From: Deltaproteobacteria bacterium
Lineage (GTDB): Bacteria > Desulfobacterota > DSM-4660 > Desulfatiglandales > HGW-15
Reading direction: 5' to 3'
Length of the DNA stretch: 7,864 nucleotides
Assembly (NCBI GenBank): GCA_019307805.1
Contig: JAFDIX010000332.1
Coordinates: 1-7,864, forward strand
Shown here: positions 1-6,006 of the stretch, piece by piece
Layout of the letters: each line of letters starts with the position of its first letter
Numbering within the stretch: position 1 is the stretch's first letter
Translations under genes and position numbers: made by a program
The notes under the pieces: generated by a model
Seen by the model: the letters and a program-made list of their open reading frames with translations, nothing else
What the model was told of the DNA's origin: nothing
Database searches by the model: none

Positions 1-1
1 T

Positions 2-94
2 GATCGTTTTGCATCCTATTATGACAAAAAATTCGGGTCAGACTGGAAGTCCAGCGAAAAAGACTTTTGGGAAGATTTCCCTCATTATATGTGA
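2..94 (+). CDS. C-terminal tail of an unrecognised protein (cut by window edge)
   Basis: An open frame enters from the left edge and runs 30 codons to a TGA at 92-94. The visible residues are rich in aromatic and charged amino acids (for example YYDKKFG, then DFWEDFPHYM at the very end), which reads like the end of a soluble globular protein and not random sequence. No stop interrupts the frame, but 30 codons is too short to prove coding by itself. I do not recognise the family. It lies 186 bases before the nitroreductase gene on the same strand, so it could be an upstream operon member or an independent unit. Confidence 0.5.
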   Translation, partial: DRFASYYDKKFGSDWKSSEKDFWEDFPHYM

Positions 95-280
95 TGTGCG
101 ACACTCCATGAAGCCCCTCTCTTTGATGATCTATCTCAGATCGGCGAAGTGAGAGTCGCTTTGCCAAATCAATGATGCTAACCTGATCTAATCTCTGAAT
201 TACCCCAATCCCTCTTTTAAATTCTAACGGACAATCATTTTTTAGACGCTTAGATCACAGCAAAGGTTTAGGAGATAGTT
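95..280. other. Intergenic region upstream of the nitroreductase gene, with an imperfect stem-loop
   Basis: No gene is supported here. GCGACACTC (98-106) and GAGAGTCGC (151-159) can pair as 5 bp, one mismatch, then 3 bp. An inner stem GATCT (128-132)/AGATC (138-142) sits inside it with a 5-base loop. No run of T follows, so it is not a convincing intrinsic terminator. The last third of the gap is AT-rich and could hold a promoter for the nitroreductase, but I see no pair of boxes close enough to consensus to call one. Confidence 0.3.
270..274 (+). promoter_or_regulatory. Ribosome binding site of the nitroreductase gene
   Basis: AGGAG lies six bases before the ATG at 281. It is a near-ideal Shine-Dalgarno match and supports that start. 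Confidence 0.75.
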
Positions 281-1087
281 ATGGTTAAGGGTGAGAAGTT
301 TAAAAAGACCTTCGAGGGTCAGGATATAGCCAGTTACCAAGCGATGCTGGGGCTGCTAAAATTTCGAAGAAGCATAAGAGGGTTCCAAAATGAGCCGCTC
401 CCGGAGGAATTGATTGAGAAGATAATTGAAGCAGCACGCTGGGCCCCCTCAGCAGGCAATGCTCAGCCCTGGGAGTTTCTTGTCGTTGAGGACGAAAAAA
501 CCATCCAGAGGCTTGCAGAACTCTATGAATACCAGATGGTTGAAAAGAAATGGCTGGAAGGAACTCGTCCAAAAAAGATGAGGATGTACCAAGGGGACAA
601 CTTCCCGGGCCTGGAAGACAAAAAGGCCATCGATGAGGTTATAAAAGGAGTTAAGGGCAAGGTGCCTTTTAGAAAAGCACCTTGCCTGATCTTTCCTTTG
701 GCCGATGAACGGTGGTATCACGCCCTTCCTTTGCGCACAAGACTGGATAAAGGCAAACAGCATATAATCAGCAGCATGGCCAATGCAGTATTTGTTTTAC
801 ATCTTGCGGCAGCCTCTTTGAACCTTGCCACCCAGTGGATTAGTGACTTCGGATCACCATGGTTATCAGGCATGACCAGAGGTTTGTTGGATATCCCGCA
901 GCATTGTTTGATTTACGAAGCAATGGCAATTGGCTATCCCTCCTATTATCACAAGCCGCGATATGTCAAACCAGTGGATGAACTTGTCCACTACGGAAAA
1001 TTTGATTCAAGCAAAAGTCGATCAGAAGAAGAAATTCGAGAGTATATTGCTACCCATATCCGTCCCCAACTCAAATTTAAGGTATGA
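281..1087 (+). CDS. Nitroreductase-family FMN flavoprotein
   Basis: Predicted soluble, FMN-dependent NAD(P)H oxidoreductase of the nitroreductase fold, 268 residues. Family hallmarks are in order: the N-terminal FMN-phosphate motif RRSIR (residues 29-33), the flavin/substrate segment PSAGNAQPW (56-64), a helix ending in NLATQWI (181-187) matching the usual G-L-G-x-x-W region, and the closing IGYP (217-220). The protein is longer than the usual 170-220 residues. The extra length is a charged segment at about residues 82-160, between the PSAGNAQPW region and the C-terminal half, plus a C-terminal tail after residue 225 that may reach across a dimer partner. AGGAG six bases upstream fixes the start. 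It precedes the reductase/hydratase fusion on the same strand, but the 142-base gap argues that they are not tightly coupled. Family assignment is secure; the substrate cannot be read from sequence, and members reduce nitro compounds, quinones, flavins or enoates. Confidence 0.9.
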   Translation: MVKGEKFKKTFEGQDIASYQAMLGLLKFRRSIRGFQNEPLPEELIEKIIEAARWAPSAGNAQPWEFLVVEDEKTIQRLAELYEYQMVEKKWLEGTRPKKMRMYQGDNFPGLEDKKAIDEVIKGVKGKVPFRKAPCLIFPLADERWYHALPLRTRLDKGKQHIISSMANAVFVLHLAAASLNLATQWISDFGSPWLSGMTRGLLDIPQHCLIYEAMAIGYPSYYHKPRYVKPVDELVHYGKFDSSKSRSEEEIREYIATHIRPQLKFKV

Positions 1088-1120
1088 TCTTTGCCGATCT
1101 TTCCCTTGCCTGAAGACTCC

Positions 1121-1141
1121 TTCCGTTTTTCCGTTTTCCGG
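1121..1141 (+). repeat. Eight-base microrepeat (TTCCGTTT type)
   Basis: TTCCGTTT occurs at 1121-1128 and again directly at 1129-1136, followed by a partial third unit (TCCGG). It is short and may be chance in a C/T-rich leader. Confidence 0.5.
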
Positions 1142-1185
1142 TAGCTGCTGTCTTTCCTGGCATTTCTGGCACTGCAAAAGGTAAT

Positions 1186-1207
1186 ATGCTACCATCGGTA
1201 TCATTTT
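1186..1207 (+). terminator. Weak hairpin followed by four T, terminator-like
   Basis: ATGCTACC (1186-1193) pairs with GGTATCAT (1197-1204) across a 3-base loop with one internal mismatch, and TTTT covers 1204-1207. The stem is short and AU-rich, so termination after the nitroreductase gene would be inefficient. It could equally be a leader structure or chance. Confidence 0.2.
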
Positions 1208-1219
1208 ACTTATACAGAC

Positions 1220-1224
1220 AGGAG
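1220..1224 (+). promoter_or_regulatory. Ribosome binding site of the reductase/hydratase fusion
   Basis: AGGAG lies five bases before the ATG at 1230. It supports this start over the later in-frame ATGs at residues 6, 7 and 25. Confidence 0.75.
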
Positions 1225-1229
1225 CAGAT

Positions 1230-3971
1230 ATGGCAGATTCCAATATGATGCATTGGCCCCTCGGGTTAACCCCTAATATTACACAACTCCTTCCCCGGCA
1301 GATGAAAGCGCTGGTTATCCATCGTGACCAATACGGACCTCCGTCGGATGTAATCCGGTTTCAGGATGTACCGGTTCCGTCTCTTCATGAGGAAGATGCT
1401 GATCGGGTTCTGGTGGCGATACTGGCAACCGGACCCAATTTTAACACCAATTTCGCCGCTCTCGGACTGCCGGTTCCCGTATTCGGCCGGGGTGACGGCG
1501 CCACCATCCACATCCCCGGCAGTGATGCCGTGGGGATCGTCGTTGATGCCGGTCCCAGCGTAAAAAGCATCAAGGTCGGTGACCCGGTTATCCTGGATTC
1601 ATGGACAGATCAGACTGCCATCCGGGGGTACGAAACCCATGATGGTTTCAACGCCCAGTTTGCCGTTGTTGATGAAAAAAGAGCGGTACCCATGCCCCGG
1701 GAGCTAAAGGCGCACAGTCCGGAAAGGCTGGCAGCCATGTTGCTCACCTACGGTACTGCCTATCGCGCAGTTGTGGAAAGGTTGGGCGTGATCCCCGGGG
1801 AATCGGTGCTGCTGATGGGCGGGGGAAAGGGCACGAGTTTTGCCGGTGCCCAGATCGCAAAGGTCCTCGGCGCCCGTGTCATCCTCATGGGGTCGAATCC
1901 GGAATTGGGATCATCACTCATCCAGCGGGGTATTGCCGATGCATTTATCGATCGACGCAAGATCCCATCCGATGTCTTCGGTGTCATTCCCGAAAATATG
2001 CATTTCGATGAATGGATGAATGCAACCGCACCGTTTCGCCAGGCAGTATTCGATGCCAATGACGGCAAACCCGTTGATAAGATTTTTGAACATACCGGCG
2101 GAACCAATTTCCCGCTGCTGGTATCCAGTCTTTCCGATAACGGATGCCTGGCATTCTTCGGCGCTACCGGTGGAGGTATGAAGGGTGAATACAAGGAGAC
2201 GTTCTTCTATGATGGCCGCCGGTTTGTGATGGACGCCCGCTGGGTCTGGATGCGTCAAAAACAGCTTCTATTCAGAAACGGAACCCCGGACGACATATTT
2301 GATGAAATCGGTTTGCTCCCGGGCAAAAAAGGACTCCTGTGGGGAGCCGATGCCTATGCCCTCGAGTTTGCAGAGGCCGCCCTGAAAAGAGGGGCATTTC
2401 TAACGGTGGTTGCATCCCTGTCAAAGGAGGGCGACGGCATTGAAGCCCTCAATCAAATGGGGGTACCTTCATCCCGGATAATTGATCGAGATCAGCTTGA
2501 TTTTCAGGATGATATGCCGGATCCCTTGACCGAAGACGGTCGGCCCAATCCCGAATACGCTTCCGGTTACATGGCATCGGCCCGTGCCCTGGGACGGGCT
2601 ATTTGGGGAGTATTGGGAAACAGAGTCAGCCCGGATTTCATCGTTGAGCGGCCGGACCAGAGTACGCTGCACTTCAGCTCTTTTGTGCTAAAGGATTACA
2701 GCGAACAGGATGACATGCCATGCGGAACCATCGTTGTACGGGGTTCTTCGAATCTTTCCATTTTCGGATCTCACATGTATCGTGCCACCCAGGCCAGGGA
2801 GGTTGTCAGCCTTCTGTCCCAGAAAAAAATCCTAATGGCTCAGGAAGATCTTTATATCACTGACCTCAGGGGTCTGCCGGAAATCCAGCAGAAAATGCTG
2901 GACGGCAAGATGGGAAAACCCAAAGGCGTCGCGCTCGTCCAGGCGGATCGAGCGGGTCGGTCCGTCGAGTACTATGAGCAAAACTACCTGGGGGAGACCC
3001 TCCGTCAATCCAGGCCCGAAGCGGATCAATATCTGGATATCCACCTTTCCAATGGCATCGGTATTATCACAATAAACCGCCCGGATGCCCTGAATGCATT
3101 GAATAGCGGTCTGGTGTCTCAACTGGGGGATGTGATCCGTGAAGTCAAGGAAAAGGCGACCCTCGCAGGCAAAGCGGTTCGGGCCTTGATCCTCAGGGGA
3201 TCGGGGCGCGCCTTCGTGGCTGGGGCCGATGTTACGGAGTTTGCCGGAAATACCGCTTCAAATGTCCAAATGATTGCCGGGAAAAATATTCAGATGTGCA
3301 CGGACTTAGAAAACCTGGCGATTCCCGTGATCGCCCTGGTGGATGGTTTCGCCCTTGGCGGCGGAAATGAACTATCCATGAGTGCCCACTATCGTATTGT
3401 TACGGAAAATGCCCAACTGGGTCAACCGGAGATCAAACTGGGCATTATTCCCGGTTATGGGGGATTGCAGCGGCTTCCCCGGCTCATCGGGCCCGGAAAG
3501 GCCGCTGAAATGAGTGTCAACGGTGAAGCCGTGGACGGAAGAACCGCTGTAGGCATCGGCCTGGCAGATGAGTTCGTCCCTTCATCGACCGCACTGCTCA
3601 AGGCCGTCCGGCTTGCCCAGCAACTGATTTCAGGAGAGAGACACATCGAAAGGCGGGACTGGGCAGCCATCACTGCTGCCCAGATGGGTGATCTGGAGGC
3701 CCTTCTTAAAAACGACAGGGTCGCGGCACTTATCGCCAGTCCTAAACCAGAGGGCGAGACGGCCGGTGATCTGAGAGCCGCCCGGCAGTATGCAGCCCGG
3801 TTCGTATTCGATGCCATGGCGCTTGGCTACAGAGAGGGCTTTGAAAAAGGCCTGGAAAACGATGCCCGTTTGTTCGGGGAACTGGCCGCTTCACCATCGG
3901 GTAGTGAGTGGATCGGGCGGTTTATCGCCAAAGATCCGGAGCAATCATCCTTTCTAACACTCCTGGATTAA
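1230..3971 (+). CDS. Fusion of CCR-like enoyl-CoA reductase and enoyl-CoA hydratase
   Basis: Predicted cytoplasmic bifunctional enzyme of 913 residues that would reduce an enoyl-CoA with NAD(P)H and hydrate, or dehydrate, an enoyl/3-hydroxyacyl-CoA. Residues 25-157 form a GroES-like MDR domain resembling crotonyl-CoA carboxylase/reductase (CCR), with GPNFNTNF (68-75) and RGYETHDG (132-139). Residues about 190-345 are a Rossmann domain with a glycine-rich loop MGGGKGTSF (196-204), IFEHTGG (285-291) and WMRQK (340-344). Residues about 365-590 look like a second CCR-type Rossmann domain (RAIWGVLG 456-463, IFGSH 511-515) whose glycine loop is degraded to WGADAYA. Residues about 600-913 are a crotonase domain: AGAD oxyanion-loop region (664-667), catalytic pair E714 (GGNEL) and E734 (GQPEI), PGYGG (741-745), and a C-terminal part about 40 residues longer than usual. 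No MDR zinc-site cysteines are evident. The gene appears intact and is followed after 21 bases by the methyltransferase gene, implying an operon. Domain calls are firm; the substrate is unknown. Propionyl-CoA synthase joins the same two activities in the opposite order, after a CoA ligase, which is absent here. Confidence 0.88.
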   Translation: MADSNMMHWPLGLTPNITQLLPRQMKALVIHRDQYGPPSDVIRFQDVPVPSLHEEDADRVLVAILATGPNFNTNFAALGLPVPVFGRGDGATIHIPGSDAVGIVVDAGPSVKSIKVGDPVILDSWTDQTAIRGYETHDGFNAQFAVVDEKRAVPMPRELKAHSPERLAAMLLTYGTAYRAVVERLGVIPGESVLLMGGGKGTSFAGAQIAKVLGARVILMGSNPELGSSLIQRGIADAFIDRRKIPSDVFGVIPENMHFDEWMNATAPFRQAVFDANDGKPVDKIFEHTGGTNFPLLVSSLSDNGCLAFFGATGGGMKGEYKETFFYDGRRFVMDARWVWMRQKQLLFRNGTPDDIFDEIGLLPGKKGLLWGADAYALEFAEAALKRGAFLTVVASLSKEGDGIEALNQMGVPSSRIIDRDQLDFQDDMPDPLTEDGRPNPEYASGYMASARALGRAIWGVLGNRVSPDFIVERPDQSTLHFSSFVLKDYSEQDDMPCGTIVVRGSSNLSIFGSHMYRATQAREVVSLLSQKKILMAQEDLYITDLRGLPEIQQKMLDGKMGKPKGVALVQADRAGRSVEYYEQNYLGETLRQSRPEADQYLDIHLSNGIGIITINRPDALNALNSGLVSQLGDVIREVKEKATLAGKAVRALILRGSGRAFVAGADVTEFAGNTASNVQMIAGKNIQMCTDLENLAIPVIALVDGFALGGGNELSMSAHYRIVTENAQLGQPEIKLGIIPGYGGLQRLPRLIGPGKAAEMSVNGEAVDGRTAVGIGLADEFVPSSTALLKAVRLAQQLISGERHIERRDWAAITAAQMGDLEALLKNDRVAALIASPKPEGETAGDLRAARQYAARFVFDAMALGYREGFEKGLENDARLFGELAASPSGSEWIGRFIAKDPEQSSFLTLLD

Positions 3972-3978
3972 CCGGGAC

Positions 3979-3983
3979 AGGAG
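3979..3983 (+). promoter_or_regulatory. Ribosome binding site of the methyltransferase gene
   Basis: AGGAG sits nine bases before the ATG at 3993, within the 21-base gap after the fusion stop codon. It supports co-transcription and translation from the same message. Confidence 0.65.
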
Positions 3984-3992
3984 AGTTCGGGA

Positions 3993-4709
3993 ATGACCCA
4001 CAAAAAACGAATGCTCATGGCTGCCAGGGGTGAGATGCCCGATATGCTGCCCTATGCACCCCGGTTCGATCTCTGGTACAACTCCAACGCCTACCGTAAT
4101 CGCCTGCCCGAGAAGTACCGGGGGATGGCCCCCAACGAGATTGCCCGGTCTGAAGGGTGGGGACTGCACAAGGTCATACCGGAACTGTTGGAGGCTGAAC
4201 ACCCCGAAGAGAACCTCTATCGCTGTCTGGGTTTATACGGTCTCAAGGAGAACGGCTGTCGGATCGAATTCTCGGATCAGGTGGAAATCAAGGTCGAAAA
4301 ATGGACCGAGGGTGAAGAAGGCCTGACCCGGGTGGCATACCACACACCCAAAGGGGTGATCACCACCACTGAACTCATCAACGATGAGATGCGTAATGCC
4401 GGGGTGTCTATCACCTGGGTCAAGGAGCGCGCCATTAAACGGGTGGAAGATTATGAGACCCTGGCCTTCCTCCTTGAACAGGTCCGGGTTATCCCCGATT
4501 TCGATCGTTACGCCAAATGGCAGGCTGAGGTGGGGCTATCCAAAGGGATTTCCTGGATGCCACTGAATTTTTCTATCACTACCGGGACAACCGGGGTCCT
4601 ATGCGCCGGTTGGCCGAGTCGGTGGAGCAGGTTTTTGAACAGCTCCTCAAGGTGGCTGGGGATTCCCCGGCCGAAGTGGTGTTGTGGGGAGCCAATTTCG
4701 ACGACATGA
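3993..4709 (+). CDS. N-terminal piece of the frameshifted methyltransferase
   Basis: As the sequence stands, translation from 3993 gives 238 residues. The first roughly 191 are genuine URO-D-like sequence. The last 47, rich in Trp, Ser and Arg, are out-of-frame reading to the TGA at 4707-4709. The piece lacks the HTDGEN motif and the whole corrinoid domain, so it would not be functional alone. Confidence 0.6.
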   Translation: MTHKKRMLMAARGEMPDMLPYAPRFDLWYNSNAYRNRLPEKYRGMAPNEIARSEGWGLHKVIPELLEAEHPEENLYRCLGLYGLKENGCRIEFSDQVEIKVEKWTEGEEGLTRVAYHTPKGVITTTELINDEMRNAGVSITWVKERAIKRVEDYETLAFLLEQVRVIPDFDRYAKWQAEVGLSKGISWMPLNFSITTGTTGVLCAGWPSRWSRFLNSSSRWLGIPRPKWCCGEPISTT

Positions 4710-5857
4710 TTACCTACCCGCCATACTTTGAAAAGGAAATCACTCCCTGGCTCCAAAGGGCATCACAATATCTCCAGGACAGGGGGAAACTGGTCATCTG
4801 CCACACGGACGGCGAGAATCAGGGACTGATGGATCTGATCGCAGATTCGGGCATCCACATTGCCGAAGCTGTTTGTCCTGCCCCTATGACCAAGGTACCG
4901 ATTGAGGTGTATTACAAAAACTGGTCCGACAACGGTACGCTGTGCATCTTTGGCGGGTTACCCCAAAGCATACTTTCTCCGACAACAGCCACCGAGGCTG
5001 ACATGCACGCCTATATGGATCACTTTTTCAAGGCCGTGGCCCCGGGCAAGGGAATAATTGCCGGCATTGCCGACACCACCCCACCGGATGCCGATTTCAA
5101 CAGACTGGTCATCATCGGTCAACGCCTGGCCGAAGAAGGCCGTTTGCCCCTGGAAGCGGGCGGGTTCAGCCCGGTCACAGAAATCGGTCTGCAAAAAGCG
5201 GCGGCCCGGGTGGAACCTGCGGCCGTGCTGGAAGAAGACTTCAAAGTGATTCAGGATGCGGTCCTGGCCGGTGCCTTTGATGCTGTTAAAGAGCACGCCC
5301 AGGGGATGCTCGCCCGGGGCGTTGATGCCGGAGATATCCTGCACAAGGGGATGATTGCGGCCATGGACGTGATCTCCGGCCAGTTCAAGGACGGTTCGGT
5401 CTTCATTCCGGAAGTCCTGCTTGCGGCCCGGGCCATGAACGAGGGCCTGCTTATCCTGGAGCCGCATCTGGCAGATGATGCCGGTAAGGCGGCCAAGATC
5501 CTGATTGGAACCGTTCACGGCGACATGCACGATATCGGCAAGAACCTGGTCGTGACCATGCTCAGGAGCAGCGGCTTCGAGGTGGTCGATCTGGGGATCA
5601 ACATCAAGCGTCCGGTCTTTATAGAGGAGATAATCAGGCATACCCCTGATATCCTGGGCCTGTCGGCCCTGTTGACTACGACTATGCCTGAGATGGGAAG
5701 GGTGATCGAGACCCTGATGGAAGAAGGCATCCGCGATCAGCTCAAGATTATCGTGGGGGGGGCTCCGATCAATGCCAAGTTCGCCGAGGATATCGGTGCT
5801 GACGGGTATGCACAGGACGCCGGTGATGCGGTGGAGCTGGTTAAGAAGCTGGTTTGA
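4601..5857 (+). CDS. C-terminal piece of the frameshifted methyltransferase, with corrinoid domain
   Basis: This frame holds the second half of the URO-D barrel and the full corrinoid domain, to the TGA at 5855-5857. The ATG at 4601 is an internal methionine (in GPMRRLAE). The real family sequence continues upstream of it in this frame to about 4566, and only a GGGG stretch four bases upstream resembles a ribosome binding site. A free corrinoid domain could be made from here, but I regard this as the tail of one gene and not a separate one. Confidence 0.6.
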   Translation: MRRLAESVEQVFEQLLKVAGDSPAEVVLWGANFDDMITYPPYFEKEITPWLQRASQYLQDRGKLVICHTDGENQGLMDLIADSGIHIAEAVCPAPMTKVPIEVYYKNWSDNGTLCIFGGLPQSILSPTTATEADMHAYMDHFFKAVAPGKGIIAGIADTTPPDADFNRLVIIGQRLAEEGRLPLEAGGFSPVTEIGLQKAAARVEPAAVLEEDFKVIQDAVLAGAFDAVKEHAQGMLARGVDAGDILHKGMIAAMDVISGQFKDGSVFIPEVLLAARAMNEGLLILEPHLADDAGKAAKILIGTVHGDMHDIGKNLVVTMLRSSGFEVVDLGINIKRPVFIEEIIRHTPDILGLSALLTTTMPEMGRVIETLMEEGIRDQLKIIVGGAPINAKFAEDIGADGYAQDAGDAVELVKKLV

Positions 5858-6006
5858 GTTACCATCAAAGTCAAGGGAATCGCGAACCAACTGTATTTTA
5901 GTAATGCTCCTATCGCTCGATCATTGAGATCTCACCACATTCCTTCTCTTACAATTTTTGAGCTTTTCGATAGTTGGTATCCATTATTCACCCTGGAAAT
6001 ATTACC
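5858..6006. other. Convergent intergenic region without a clear terminator
   Basis: The methyltransferase (+) and TRAP (-) genes both end here. The only structures I see are the 8-base palindrome GAGATCTC (5926-5933) and a distant pair ACCAACT (5886-5892)/AGTTGGT (5972-5978). Neither is a stable GC-rich hairpin followed by T, so no bidirectional intrinsic terminator can be called. No RNA gene or repeat was recognised. Confidence 0.4.

Larger units (their letters stand above)
1088..1229. other. Intergenic region with pyrimidine-rich leader
   Basis: There is no convincing gene in this 142-base gap. The first half of the + strand is strongly C/T-rich, beginning with a near-perfect 10-base tandem (GATCTTTGCC at 1086-1095, then GATCTTTCCC at 1096-1105). 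The second half holds a small stem-loop and the ribosome binding site of the fusion gene. A promoter for the 1230-5857 unit probably lies here, but no clear sigma-70 or sigma-54 boxes are visible. Confidence 0.4.
3993..5857 (+). pseudogene. URO-D-type methyltransferase fused to corrinoid (B12-binding) protein, frameshifted
   Basis: Read across one frame change, this is a single protein of about 621 residues. Residues 1 to about 395 are a uroporphyrinogen-decarboxylase-like (MtaA/MtbA/CmuA superfamily) TIM barrel, with an N-terminal opening typical of the family, HTDGEN at about 271-276 and GGLPQ further on. About 414-495 is the helical cap of a methyltransferase corrinoid protein. About 500-621 is the B12-binding Rossmann domain with the cobalamin signature DMHDIG (about 511-516), where H513 is the lower axial cobalt ligand. 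The expected role is cytoplasmic methyl transfer to or from protein-bound cobalamin. CmuA, the chloromethane methyltransferase, has the same domain order and nearly the same length, but I cannot claim orthology. The upstream frame reads correctly to about codon 191 (4565). Family-like sequence (EFFYHYRD, then PMRRLAE) continues one frame back, so one base is missing at 4563-4573, next to a T5 run. It is either a real mutation or a sequencing indel. Confidence 0.85.

Noticed and set aside
1158..1180. A possible sigma-54 promoter (TGGCATTTCTGGCACTGCA) before the fusion gene
   Set aside because: The GG and GC elements are not 12 bases apart in any register, so the -24/-12 rule is not met.
930..1184. 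An 84-codon + strand frame overlapping the end of the nitroreductase and the following gap
   Set aside because: Most of it overlaps the nitroreductase in another frame, and its translation has no recognisable domain or start signal.
1760..2258. Overlapping - strand open frames (144 and 114 codons) inside the reductase
   Set aside because: They oppose conserved CCR-like coding sequence, have no ribosome binding sites of note, and read as shadows (rich in Ser, Pro and Arg).
4566..4574. Programmed -1 ribosomal frameshift site at AATTTTTCT
   Set aside because: It does not form an X XXY YYZ slippery heptamer in the zero frame, and I see no strong stem or pseudoknot just downstream. A one-base indel is simpler.
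4958..5890. A 310-codon open frame on the - strand opposite the corrinoid domain
   Set aside because: It lies wholly antisense to a clearly recognisable B12-binding protein, its translation matches no family I know, and long antisense frames are expected in GC-rich coding sequence with this codon bias.
5886..5978. Inverted repeat ACCAACT/AGTTGGT as a terminator between the convergent genes
   Set aside because: The arms are 7 bases and about 80 bases apart, with no T tract, so a stable hairpin is unlikely.
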